A stretch of DNA of 64,000 bases, taken from NCBI GenBank assembly GCA_003569125.1, contig BGOG01000005.1, forward strand, positions 28,592-92,591, given 5' to 3'. The notes below the pieces were generated by a model, which made no database searches, was not told the DNA's origin, and saw nothing but the letters and a program-made list of their open reading frames with translations. Positions 27,552-36,382 of this stretch are shown piece by piece. Source of the stretch: Acidimicrobiaceae bacterium (GTDB taxonomy: Bacteria; Actinomycetota; Acidimicrobiia; Acidimicrobiales; Ilumatobacteraceae). Every line of letters begins with the position of its first letter. Positions within the stretch are counted from its first letter, which is position 1. Both the position numbers and the translations under genes were made by a program.

Positions 27552-27992
27552 ATGAACTTCTCACTCAAAAAAACCAGAAATTATTTTATGATTTGCGTTG
27601 CTGTAGCGCCTCTATTGAGTAGTTGCGCAACGACCATCAACCAGTCAGCTGTTACGACGGTTGCATCAAGTTCAGAATCAGTGACTCAAGCGACTATCGA
27701 CAGCCAACTCACCACTGATGAGTTGCTCGACGAATTGTTGATCGCCGTCGACGACTTGAGTAAATCAATGCAAAAAGCCGAGCGCCGACAAGTTACACAG
27801 CAACTCGCGCGAGTAGTTTTGCTCAGCGATGCAATTCGTCCTGAAATTTTGGCGGCTAGCGACCAACTTGCCGCTGATTTTGATCGCGTGATCAACTTTG
27901 CAAAAACTGCGGTCGAACGCAATCGCCCCGCCGACGCCGACAAAGCACTGCGATTTCTGCCGCTGGTTATTGAGGCTTTTGCAAAAATTTAA
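27552..27992 (+). CDS. Putative lipoprotein, unknown function
   Basis: About 146 aa from ATG 27552 (MNFSLKKTRNYF); a TTG at 27540 is also possible. The signal peptide ends in a lipobox, VAPLLSSC, and a Thr/Ser-rich linker follows. The mature part is mostly helical with many Asp, Glu, Lys and Arg residues (LLDELLIAVDDLSKSMQKAE), suggesting a small coiled bundle. It is convergent with the HelR-type helicase, with a 24-nt gap. Confidence 0.65.
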   Translation: MNFSLKKTRNYFMICVAVAPLLSSCATTINQSAVTTVASSSESVTQATIDSQLTTDELLDELLIAVDDLSKSMQKAERRQVTQQLARVVLLSDAIRPEILAASDQLAADFDRVINFAKTAVERNRPADADKALRFLPLVIEAFAKI

Positions 27993-28016
27993 ATATCAAA
28001 TTTGCTTTTGCTTTTG

Positions 28017-30140
28017 TCAAATCATTTCTTTTGGCAGAGGCTCACTGTGCAACACACTCAACTGCTTCGTAGAACGCGTGAGCGCAACATAAAGCGCCCG
28101 CAGACCGTGTGCTTGAGCCCCGACGATCATTGCTGGTTCAACCACGATCACTCCGTCGAGTTCAAGACCCTTGACCACGCTTACCGGCACGACCGTAAGC
28201 CCAGCCTCGATACCAGAAACCCCTGCGCGACCATGAGCGATTTGCGCCTTGTCTAGTACCACCGAAATAGTTTCAGACATTGCATCAGGACAAACAATCG
28301 CCACATTGCCACCACTGAGTTCGGCGACCATTCGTTGCGTATCTTTTATCATCTCACTGAAAAGTTGATCGGCTGTCACAGAAATTATTTTCGGCGTCTC
28401 GTCACCCTCGCGCACAGAAACTGGCGAAATTTGTTGCGGTGCCGCAGACTTCAAAACTCGAGTTGCGAGCTCCATTATTTGGCGTGGAATTCGATAGCCA
28501 ACAGTTAATCCGATAATTCGTGATGAATTTTTTTTAGGCAAATGTGCCAAAACTTCTTTCCATGATGCAGGGGCATGGGCCGAAGTCGCCTGGGCGATGT
28601 CGCCAACGATTGTCATCGCGCCATTGAGTGATCGCCGTGAAATCATACGCAGTTGCATCGGCGAAAGATCTTGCACTTCATCGATCACGATGTGGCCATA
28701 GGTGCGAACTTCGTCTGCGTCGTTGATTCGACCATTTCGCCGAGGCTTTGGTCCGAGTAGTGATAGTGCTTCGTCAAGCACGGCAACATCGGCGTCACTG
28801 AACTTTGCATCGCCTAACGTCTCTGCGCGTTGACGATGCAGTGACTCGTATTCTTGTGGCGTGCAAACTTTTTGTGCGGCGAGTCGCAACAGTGCTTTTG
28901 ACGAATACAAATCGTGCAACAACTCTGCGGCGCTGAGCACGGGCCAGATGTAGTTGATTACGGCACGAAACTCTGGCAGATCTCGCAAGGCGCTACGCGT
29001 TGTTTCGATATCTGCATCTGGGTTGCGACTAGAAGCGATCATCGTGGCGATGATTTCTGTTTCGACCCAGTGATGTGCCGCGTTGTGCCGACGAAAACGA
29101 CGACGCCCTTCGCTGACAAGTGTCTTGGATTGATTCACGGTCAGACGCAGGTAGCCGGCGCCGAATGCAATTTCTGCGTCTTTGCGCAGTGATCTCTGAC
29201 GATCTTTGATTGCCGTTGCAATAATTTGCGACATTCGCAGATCACCTTTAATTCGTGCGACGGCTTCACTGTCTTTGGCGGTGAAATTATGACCGCGCAC
29301 GAGATCAGCCAACACCACTTGCTCGACGCCGGCTTCGCCAAGAGATGGCAAAACCCGTTCGATGTATCGCAAGAAAACTCGGTTTGGGCCAACTACTAGT
29401 ACACCCTGATCTTCTAATGGAAATCTAAACGTATAAAGCAAATATGCCGCACGGTGCAACGCGACAACCGTCTTGCCCGTGCCTGGTCCACCTTCAACAA
29501 CCAGCACACCTTGTTGTGGTGAGCGAATAATTTCGTCTTGCTCGGCTTGAATTGTCGCCACGATGTCGCCAAGTTGGCCGGTACGACCGCGAGACAATGC
29601 ACTCAGCAGTGTGCTGTATCCACGAAGCGTCGGAGTGCTTGACGCAGGCTCGCCGTCTAGCCCTTCGTCGTGACCAACACCGAGATGACCCACACCAAAA
29701 AGCTCATCTTCAATGCCGAGCAATTCGCGGCCCTGAACTTCGAAGTGTCGGCGACGAGCAAGACCCATCGGCTCTCGACCTGTCGCGCGATAAAACGGTT
29801 CGGCAACGGGCGCTCGCCAATCGACGACAACAGGTTCTCGTGACGGGTCGGCAACCGCGATTCGACCGATGTGAAAACTTTCGAATACATCAGGCGACTC
29901 GGTCAAACGATCGATTCGACCGAACACAAGCGCCGAATCGCCAAGGTCAAGTTGCGTCAGACGACCAACGAGAACTTCGTCGAATGCATTGCGCTCAAAC
30001 CGAGCCTGATAGGTGCCACCCATTGATGCTTCGTTCATCTCGCGAATCTTCCACGCATCGGTCTTGGTTATTTCAAGACATTCGTAGGCGTGATCAATGA
30101 ACCTCTGCTCATCCTCAAATTCAGGGTGCTGTTTGGTCAT
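28017..30140 (-). CDS. HelR/HelD-type superfamily 1 helicase (RNA polymerase-associated)
   Basis: A 707-aa UvrD/Rep-like ATPase. The N-terminus has a charged helical arm region (about 1-60), then the HelD-specific insert VVVDWRAPVAEPFYRATG and Walker A VEGGPGTGKTVVALHRAAYL near residue 215. Walker B is VIDEVQDLSPMQLRMI, and late motifs GLTVGYRIPRQIMELA and GLELDGVIVVEP close the motor. In Actinobacteria such class II HelD proteins bind core RNA polymerase, recycle stalled complexes and can displace rifampicin (HelR). Those activities are family knowledge; here only the architecture is seen. Monocistronic, with convergent and divergent neighbours. Confidence 0.85.
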   Translation of the reverse strand: MTKQHPEFEDEQRFIDHAYECLEITKTDAWKIREMNEASMGGTYQARFERNAFDEVLVGRLTQLDLGDSALVFGRIDRLTESPDVFESFHIGRIAVADPSREPVVVDWRAPVAEPFYRATGREPMGLARRRHFEVQGRELLGIEDELFGVGHLGVGHDEGLDGEPASSTPTLRGYSTLLSALSRGRTGQLGDIVATIQAEQDEIIRSPQQGVLVVEGGPGTGKTVVALHRAAYLLYTFRFPLEDQGVLVVGPNRVFLRYIERVLPSLGEAGVEQVVLADLVRGHNFTAKDSEAVARIKGDLRMSQIIATAIKDRQRSLRKDAEIAFGAGYLRLTVNQSKTLVSEGRRRFRRHNAAHHWVETEIIATMIASSRNPDADIETTRSALRDLPEFRAVINYIWPVLSAAELLHDLYSSKALLRLAAQKVCTPQEYESLHRQRAETLGDAKFSDADVAVLDEALSLLGPKPRRNGRINDADEVRTYGHIVIDEVQDLSPMQLRMISRRSLNGAMTIVGDIAQATSAHAPASWKEVLAHLPKKNSSRIIGLTVGYRIPRQIMELATRVLKSAAPQQISPVSVREGDETPKIISVTADQLFSEMIKDTQRMVAELSGGNVAIVCPDAMSETISVVLDKAQIAHGRAGVSGIEAGLTVVPVSVVKGLELDGVIVVEPAMIVGAQAHGLRALYVALTRSTKQLSVLHSEPLPKEMI

Positions 30141-30317
30141 AGTTTTGGTCGCAGGTTCTAAAAAATAGAGATTTTCAATCCTACCGACTGACTGAAGCCT
30201 TTTAGCTCACGCTTAATTACGGATCAAATAGCGTCACAAGGTTGTAATTAGATGCACAGTTTGACATTGCTGCACACATCACGAGCACACTGCCTTATCG
30301 GCACTCTGCGGGGGCTC

Positions 30318-30956
30318 ATGCTTGATATCAACATAAAGAAATTGCGACACCGCAATCTTTTTCTTTTTTCAAGTTGTTTGTTTCTCGTTGCAAGTTGTTC
30401 GTCATCGCCAACACTAAGTTTCGATGATTCGGTTGGCGTTACAAACACATCAGCCAGCATGACAAGCCAGGCCAATACAACTAGTTCAACTAGTGCTGAT
30501 TCATCAAGCAGCACGAGTCTTGAAGACAGCCAAATTGATTACGACCTAGCCGTCAGACAGCAGTTTCAAGAGTTAGTGAAATGGCAAGATGGGTGCTACC
30601 AACAACCAAAACTTTGCCGCGTTGAAGAATTTACAATCGTCGGCACCAAGTATCACCAGGCTCTCGACGACCAAATAGATCTTTACGCCAAAAATAATAT
30701 CTATAGTCGACCTGGCCACGGCAAGCGTGAAGTCGCAATTGAGTCGATCACGTTCGATGACGCTGAATTGGTCACACAAGTTGACGCCTGCATTTACGAC
30801 ACGGTGATTTTATATATGGATGGATTTATTTTTAACGACCGCGTCTCGTCTTCGCACACTCGCTGGACACTTCAATTGGACGAGCAGCGCTGGAAGTGGA
30901 TCGGCTTGCAGGTTTTGCATCGCGAATACAACACAAACATCTGTGAGCAACAATGA
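30318..30956 (+). CDS. Putative secreted lipoprotein, unknown function
   Basis: About 212 aa from ATG 30318 (MLDINIKKLRHRN); an earlier ATG at 30252 would add 22 residues before the signal peptide. Lipobox LVASC, then a Ser/Thr-rich linker (about 30 residues, containing one AACTAGTT). A folded C-terminal region resembles NTF2-like domains in length and pattern (DYDLAVRQQFQELVKWQ ... RWTLQLDEQRWKWIGLQVLH). The stop overlaps the start of the next secreted-protein gene (ATGA), so the pair is co-translated. Confidence 0.65.
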   Translation: MLDINIKKLRHRNLFLFSSCLFLVASCSSSPTLSFDDSVGVTNTSASMTSQANTTSSTSADSSSSTSLEDSQIDYDLAVRQQFQELVKWQDGCYQQPKLCRVEEFTIVGTKYHQALDDQIDLYAKNNIYSRPGHGKREVAIESITFDDAELVTQVDACIYDTVILYMDGFIFNDRVSSSHTRWTLQLDEQRWKWIGLQVLHREYNTNICEQQ

Positions 30957-31810
30957 AACGACGGGGTTTTGTTTATATCACTGTGCTGATTTTGAGCACC
31001 ATTTGTGTTGCAGTTGCGACTGAAAATTCAACTGCAAAAGCAGATTCAAATGGCCCACATATTGTGGTCGATGAATACGGCTCGGTTGTCGACAAAACGA
31101 TCATCGCCGGAGTCATCGTCCAACAAAACGAGACGCCTGGTGGTTCTGATTCTTGTCAGTGGTCACCGTCTTTGCCTCGCGACTCTGGGCAAGATCAAGG
31201 TGCTGGGACACAAGTAACCAAACAAATCGACTCAATTAGTTTTCGACTTTACGATCGCGCCTGTGAAGGTGAAGCAACTACTTATTATTGGATTCCGGAA
31301 ATCTCGAATGAACAAGTCGCGCGCTCGGCAGCAAGTGTTGTTTACGATTTGATTCCGGCACCATTCGGCGAATTTGCTCCGCCGGCGCGACAAGGATTGA
31401 TCAATATTGGCACTTGGTTTTGGGTTGAACCAACTGTGTGGCAACCAAAATCTGTCACCGCGTGGGTTCCCACACCAGAAGGGCCAATATCTGTAACCAC
31501 CACTGCAACGCCGACGAAGCTGGTTTTTCATCCAGGCGACGGATTTCGTGGCAGCGGCGACAAAACTTGCACGGGACCGGGTCAAAAATGGGCGAGCATG
31601 TTCGGCGACTTATTGCCGTCGACATGTATGTATTCGTATCGGCACTCTTCGGCGGTCAATTCGGGCGGTCTGTTCTCGGCAAGCCTTTCGATAATTTGGC
31701 GTGTGGCTTGGCGCTCAAGCACGGGCGCATCAGGAACCTTGCCGAATGTAATTACGAGTTCTTCGCACCAAATGAATATCCGTGAATTTCAAGCCCTGGT
31801 GACTTCGTAA
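30953..31810 (+). CDS. Putative secreted protein, unknown function
   Basis: A 285-aa protein with a Sec signal peptide (FVYITVLILSTICVAVA) and no other membrane segment. Mature features: Cys pairs, a Trp-rich middle (GTWFWVEPTVWQPKSVTAWV) and beta-rich sequence. Similar Trp/Pro-rich modules occur in actinobacterial exported proteins encoded beside small lipoproteins. Coupled to the lipoprotein gene at 30318, which suggests the two form an envelope complex. Function not recognised. Confidence 0.6.
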   Translation: MKRRGFVYITVLILSTICVAVATENSTAKADSNGPHIVVDEYGSVVDKTIIAGVIVQQNETPGGSDSCQWSPSLPRDSGQDQGAGTQVTKQIDSISFRLYDRACEGEATTYYWIPEISNEQVARSAASVVYDLIPAPFGEFAPPARQGLINIGTWFWVEPTVWQPKSVTAWVPTPEGPISVTTTATPTKLVFHPGDGFRGSGDKTCTGPGQKWASMFGDLLPSTCMYSYRHSSAVNSGGLFSASLSIIWRVAWRSSTGASGTLPNVITSSSHQMNIREFQALVTS

Positions 31811-31900
31811 ACCCATACCTTTGAAGGTCGCCGAGTATAAGCCTCGCAGTCAGCCTCTCAAAATAACGGCAAGCCAATTATTAGGAAACCTGGTTTCAAG

Positions 31901-31928
31901 TTGCTACCCTTGATAGAGCGCTTACGAT
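31901..31928 (+). promoter_or_regulatory. Candidate promoter of the cold shock gene
   Basis: TTGCTA (31901-31906) and TACGAT (31923-31928), 16 nt apart, about 40 nt before the csp ATG. The -35 hexamer and the spacer length are the same as at the whiB1 candidate promoter. Spacing-based only. Confidence 0.35.
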
Positions 31929-31969
31929 CATGTGAGCGTAATTCAAATAACAAGAAAGAAGTACAAGCT

Positions 31970-32173
31970 ATGCCAACCGGTACCGTGAAATTTTTCAATG
32001 ACGAAAAGGGTTACGGATTTATCTCGCGCTCTGATGGAGAACCAGATATTTTCGTTCACTTTTCAAACATTGAAGGCACCGGGCGTCGCACCCTTGTTGC
32101 AGGCCAAGAAGTCGAGTTTGAACTCGGCCAAGGTCGCAAGGGCACCGAAGCCAACAACGTCCGCGCTATCTGA
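31970..32173 (+). CDS. Cold shock protein (CspA family)
   Basis: A 67-aa OB-fold protein. Start ATG 31970 gives MPTGTVKFFNDEKGYGFIS; the longer ORF from 31901 lies in the 5' leader. RNP1 is KGYGFIS and RNP2 is DIFVHFS. Acts as an RNA chaperone. A purine-rich AGAAAGAAG precedes the start. Followed by two hairpins. Confidence 0.93.
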   Translation: MPTGTVKFFNDEKGYGFISRSDGEPDIFVHFSNIEGTGRRTLVAGQEVEFELGQGRKGTEANNVRAI

Positions 32174-32174
32174 T

Positions 32175-32216
32175 TAACGCGCGTTAGCGCTTATCGTGCT
32201 CGCCGAATTTTTCGGC
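32175..32216 (+). terminator. Two hairpins after csp, possible terminator
   Basis: A 12-bp palindrome taacgcgcgtta (32175-32186) is followed by a hairpin with stems gccgaa/ttcggc (32202-32207 and 32211-32216). There is no long T tract, so termination is uncertain. Confidence 0.35.
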
Positions 32217-32296
32217 CAGTTCGTTTGATCTCATTAGTAAGGTTCACCGCCAGTTAAAGGCGCGTGTATTCGTTAAGCCCCGCTAGAGTGCGGGTC

Positions 32297-32896
32297 GTGT
32301 CAACATCAAAAGAACAGATCCTTATTGACCGTCGCTATGCGGCCGTCTTGTCAACAATCTCAGATGATTCGCTTGCCGAGTTGGCGAGTAATCTTCCCGA
32401 GAAGTTGCGGGATCCATTTGCTAAAGTCGCTGGCCTACCGGCCGGCGCACTTAGCACCAAAGATGGCCTCGGGGCCAAAATTCGTGCAGGCTTTATCTCG
32501 CGAAAGTCGTTCATTAATGTGGGTGTTTTGCTCAGCGAACCTTGCACCGAACATTGCATCGAGGCGCTCGGCAGTGCCGCCGATGATCCAAATATCGAAC
32601 ATTTGCGTTCGACTTTGCCCGATGCAATCGAGAAGTTTGGTCTGGATGCAACTCGACTGATGGCAATTCAATACTCCGCAAGTTTGAACGGATTCAAACA
32701 GTTGATTATGCAAGACGAGCGGTTCATGGTGCCCAAGACCGGCAACACTGTTGTCGCATCCACGCTGATTGCAGCCAAGCCAGACACCGCCGAAAGTCAA
32801 GAAAAACGTCGGGCTCGCCGTGAGCGACAAGAAAAAGAACGCGAGACAAAACGCGTTGCTGACCTTCAGCGACGAAAAGCCCGCAACCGGGTTTAA
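32297..32896 (+). CDS. Conserved hypothetical protein with basic C-terminus
   Basis: About 199 aa from GTG 32297 (VSTSKEQILIDRRYAAVL). A -10-like TAGAGT ends seven bases upstream and no SD is present, suggesting a leaderless transcript; the ORF extends to a GTG at 32264. The first 150 residues are a compact mixed fold with CTEHCIEALG. The last 45 are a highly charged helix (EKRRARRERQEKERETKR) typical of nucleic-acid-associated tails. No family recognised. The FAH-family gene starts two bases after its stop. Confidence 0.6.
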   Translation: MSTSKEQILIDRRYAAVLSTISDDSLAELASNLPEKLRDPFAKVAGLPAGALSTKDGLGAKIRAGFISRKSFINVGVLLSEPCTEHCIEALGSAADDPNIEHLRSTLPDAIEKFGLDATRLMAIQYSASLNGFKQLIMQDERFMVPKTGNTVVASTLIAAKPDTAESQEKRRARRERQEKERETKRVADLQRRKARNRV

Positions 32897-32898
32897 CC

Positions 32899-33756
32899 AT
32901 GGCTTCTGCGCGTTTAGGGTGCGTTGACGATCGTGCCGTATTGATAACCAGTTCGCTGACTGGTTACATCGACATCGAAAAAGTTTCTGGTGGCAAACTG
33001 CCAAGCGATCCGATGGCCTGCCTCGAGCGTTGGCCAGAAATTTGCAAATTTGCCGCAAATTTGAGCCAAACAGATGAGTCGAGTGCTCTCGTGCTTGACG
33101 CCGACGAGCTTGAATGCCCTGTGCCAAGACCTCGACAGATCTTCGCCATCGGCATCAACTACAAAGCCCATGCCGCCGAAATGAATAACCCGTTACCAAA
33201 AGAACCGCTGGTCTTCACCAAATTTTCTAGTTCGCTGAATAACCCGAATGGCGCGTTGACTCTCGTTGGCGAAAAATGTGATTACGAAGCAGAACTTGTG
33301 GCCGTCATCGCCAAAGGCGGTCGAAATATTTCGGTCAGTCAGGCCTGGGATCATGTTGCTGGTCTTTGTGTCGGTCAAGATGTTTCAGATCGCGCTCTGC
33401 AATATGCCAACACTCCACCACAATTTAGTTTGGGCAAAAGTCGTGCGGGCTTCACGCCGATTGGTCCGTGGATCACCGACGCTGCATCACTTGCCACTCG
33501 CGGTAATCTCGAGATGACTTGTCGCGTTTCTGGCGAAATGATGCAGCACACTCATACTGACGACATGATTTTTGAGATTCCCGAAATCATTGCCTATTTG
33601 TCGAGTATCTGTGAATTGTTCTCAGGCGATGTCATTTACACCGGAACACCCTCGGGAGTCGGCGCTGGCCGAAAACCCCCGAGGTTCCTGCGCGCCGGCG
33701 ACATCGTCGAAACAACGATCCAAGATCTCGGCACACTCGTCAATAAATGCATCTAA
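32899..33756 (+). CDS. Fumarylacetoacetate hydrolase family protein
   Basis: A 285-aa FAH-fold enzyme. GINYKAHAAEM begins the catalytic domain (about residue 80), the metal ligands lie in CDYEAELVAVI and VGQDVSDRALQ, and TGTPSGVGAGRKPPRFLRAGD is the signature near the C-terminus. Family members include acylpyruvate hydrolases, oxaloacetate decarboxylases and 2-hydroxyhepta-2,4-diene-1,7-dioate isomerases; substrate not assignable. Immediately follows the hypothetical gene at 32297, likely co-transcribed. Confidence 0.88.
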   Translation: MASARLGCVDDRAVLITSSLTGYIDIEKVSGGKLPSDPMACLERWPEICKFAANLSQTDESSALVLDADELECPVPRPRQIFAIGINYKAHAAEMNNPLPKEPLVFTKFSSSLNNPNGALTLVGEKCDYEAELVAVIAKGGRNISVSQAWDHVAGLCVGQDVSDRALQYANTPPQFSLGKSRAGFTPIGPWITDAASLATRGNLEMTCRVSGEMMQHTHTDDMIFEIPEIIAYLSSICELFSGDVIYTGTPSGVGAGRKPPRFLRAGDIVETTIQDLGTLVNKCI

Positions 33757-33779
33757 TCGTCGCTCGCTAAACTTTCAAC

Positions 33780-34721
33780 ATGGTCTGCACGATTATCGCC
33801 GAGTGCTGCCAAAACCATAATGGATCACGCGAAATTTTGAAACAGATGGTTCATGCAGCGGCAGAGTCCGGTGCAGATTACGCAAAGATTCAGGCATTGC
33901 GTTCGACAGAACTATCTCGGCGCGAGCGTTTTGAAGACGGGCATCACCGATAAAGATGGCACAGTGAAAGCCATCAAGCGGCCGTACGAAGCAGAGCGTG
34001 ACCGTCTTGCAAAATTAGATCTTTCGGACGACGATGAACAGTGGTTCGCAGATGAATGCAAACGAGCAGGAGTCAAGTCAATGATCACTTGCATTTACTC
34101 GCTTCTCGACGCAACGTTTTGTTGCTGCCGGTTTTGACGCAGTAAAGGTCGCCAGTTATGACTGCAAATCGATTGGGCTACTCAAGAGGTGGCAGCCAAC
34201 TTTAAAATCGTCTATATATCTACTGGCGCCACTTTTGACGAAGAAATTTTGACGGCTTCAAAAATTTTCTCAAAGGGTCAGGCATCGTTTTTACACTGTG
34301 TGACCATTTACCCAACCCCACTAGATCAACTGCATCTAAATCGAATGGCTTGGCTCAAACAATTTTCAGATCAAGTTGGCTTCAGTGACCACACGGCACC
34401 CGCAGCGACAGACTTGCGGGCTTCAAAGTTAGCGATCGCGCTTGGGCCGACGTACTTGAGCGTCACTTCACTATTTTGCAACCACACGAGACACGCGATG
34501 GCGCCGTTTCGGCAACGCCACATCAAATGCGAGAGCTTCGAGACTTTTCGCTTTTGTCTGTTGACGAACGAAAAGAGAGGCTGGCTCACGAGTGGCCCGA
34601 GTGGCAAATCGGATTGGGTCAAGAGATCAGAACTCTTTCAGCAACTGAACTTCTAAATCGCGATTATTACGCCGGTCGCGTCGCCGCATGGATTGACGGA
34701 AAACAAATTTCCAACGACTAG
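33780..34721 (+). pseudogene. neuB: N-acetylneuraminate/nonulosonate synthase NeuB-like (multiple frameshifts)
   Basis: Reading across frames from ATG 33780 gives a continuous NeuB-type protein of about 313 aa: VCTIIAECCQNHNGSREILK, ADYAKIQALRS, RERFEDG, ITDKDGTVKAIKRPYEAE, FADECKRAGVKSMIT, FDAVKVASYDC, VYISTGATFDEEI, FLHCVTIYPTPLDQLHLNRM, VGFSDHT and RHFTILQPHETRDG. Breaks lie near 33940, 34090, 34185 and 34455. NeuB enzymes condense a C6 sugar with phosphoenolpyruvate to a nine-carbon 2-keto acid. No C-terminal SAF domain is evident. Four errors in 0.9 kb could be decay or poor consensus. It converges on the neuA operon 13 nt away, its natural partner. Confidence 0.78.
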
Positions 34722-34734
34722 TCAGCCGTTAATC

Positions 34735-35711
34735 TCAAATTTCGTCGCTTGATAGTTGACGAAGCAGTTCTTCTACGACAAGTGATCGAGTTGTGGCAAC
34801 GGCTTGCATTGTCCATCCCCCAATGTGTGGGCTGACGACTGCATTTAAGTTTTGAGATGCCGCTACTACCAAGGGCGAATCTGCAGAAGAAAAATCGTCC
34901 GCGTTTTCTCCAACCAATACGTCCACACCAACTCCATAGAGTTTTCCAGACTTCAGCGCCTCGACGATAGCCGGCTCATCAACGACTTCGCCCCTAGAAG
35001 TGTTGATTAGAACGGCACCGTTCTTCATTTTGAGATTTCGGAGTCTGCGATCAACCGATGCGTTTGTTCATTAAGAGGAACATGAATGCTGATTACATCT
35101 GACACTGCCAGCAGCTGATCTAAACTCGCAGCAGAGATACCATCTTTTAAATTTGCTGTTTTTGCTTTATCGATATCGCAAACAACAACCCGCATACCGA
35201 ACGCCAAGCCATACTCGGCAACACGGAGGCCCAGGCGGCCACATCCGATGATGCCGAGCGTCCGACCCGCTAGATCGAATCCTAAAAAAGGTCCGCGATC
35301 AAAGCTTCCAGAAAGCACTGAGGCATGAGCAGGAATAATTTTTCTTATAACTGCCAATAAAAGGCTCCAGGTTAGTTCGGCGGTTGAAAACACATTTGAG
35401 ATTTTTTTACTGAAGTCACCGAGATAAATCAACGTGATATTTCGCAGATTCAAATAATCGATATCGAGATGATTTATACCCGTTGCCGGCGAAACAACGT
35501 ATTTAATATTTGTCACTTGACCTAATAACGACTCGTCGATATTGATACCAAGTCCGCAAAAGAGAATCTCGGTATTGTTCAAAATCAACTGACTGCGCAA
35601 TTGGTCTTGAGTTACGGCACTTGACTTGATAATTGAAACTTTTGTCTCAAGCTGATGCAATAAATCAGGCGGATAAAACTCGGCCTCGATAATCAGGGCG
35701 CTTGGTTTCAC
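34735..35711 (-). CDS. D-isomer specific 2-hydroxyacid dehydrogenase (frameshifted)
   Basis: Two pieces (35025-35711 and 34735-35028) form one protein of about 325 aa. The Rossmann motif GIIGCGRLGLRVAEYG, catalytic Arg in NTSRGEVVDEPAIVEAL, the Glu region and catalytic His in SPHIGGWT are all present. The break is an A4 run at about 35028-35031; one more A gives SEISKMKNGAVLINTS, the normal family sequence. The start overlaps the neuA stop (ATGA), so it is the last gene of a GT-neuA-dehydrogenase operon. This is an unusual partner for neuA and may act on a 2-keto/2-hydroxy acid. Confidence 0.85.
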
Positions 35712-36382
35712 AACATTCCATTGCTAAGAGCTACTCGAGCGAGTGCTAAATCAAAATCTGTATCGATATTTATTGATCGCTCTTTGGGCATTACCAAAGC
35801 ACGTGACAGCACACCTTTGAACGTTCTGTTGCGTAACTCCGATACACGAGTCAAATAAATCGCTCCATTACGAATAAACATTGGACGCAATTCTTGTCTG
35901 GGCATATTTTCAATTGTTTCGGCGAACGGTGGATCAATCAGCACGCCATCTTCAATAAATTTCATCCGAGCCGGATGTGTTCCCTCTACTGGCACAACAC
36001 TGATAACGCTAGAAGCACCATCAATTATTTTCATCGCATTTTCAATATCCGTTGAGGTTCTAAATGGCGAGGTCGGTTGGAGCATCATTACAGCATCAAA
36101 CTCTTCTTCGATCACATCTAAAGCGTGCAACACAACATCAATTGAAAGTGTTATGTCTGACGACAATTCAGCAGGTCGCTTAAAAGGAACCTCCGCCCCG
36201 AGACTTCGACTAAAGTCAGAAATCTCATCGTCATCGGTAGAGACGACTACTCTCGTTAAGTTTGAACCGAGTGCTGCCTGAATAGTCCACTGGATAAGTG
36301 GAAGACCGCCCAAGTCAACAAGATTTTTGCGAGGAATAGATTTTGAACCGCCACGAGCTGGGATTAGACCAAGGATTCTCAT
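35708..36382 (-). CDS. neuA: CMP-nonulosonate (acylneuraminate) cytidylyltransferase
   Basis: A 224-aa NeuA/KdsB-type enzyme. The nucleotide-binding signature IPARGGSKSIPRKNLVDLGG starts at residue 7, followed by VVVSTDDDEI, MMLQPTSPFR and FIRNGAIYLTR, with NIDTDFDLALA at the end. It activates a nonulosonic acid with CTP to CMP-sugar. Start overlaps the upstream GT stop (TGATG) and its stop overlaps the dehydrogenase start, so the three genes are translationally coupled. Confidence 0.92.
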   Translation of the reverse strand: MRILGLIPARGGSKSIPRKNLVDLGGLPLIQWTIQAALGSNLTRVVVSTDDDEISDFSRSLGAEVPFKRPAELSSDITLSIDVVLHALDVIEEEFDAVMMLQPTSPFRTSTDIENAMKIIDGASSVISVVPVEGTHPARMKFIEDGVLIDPPFAETIENMPRQELRPMFIRNGAIYLTRVSELRNRTFKGVLSRALVMPKERSINIDTDFDLALARVALSNGML

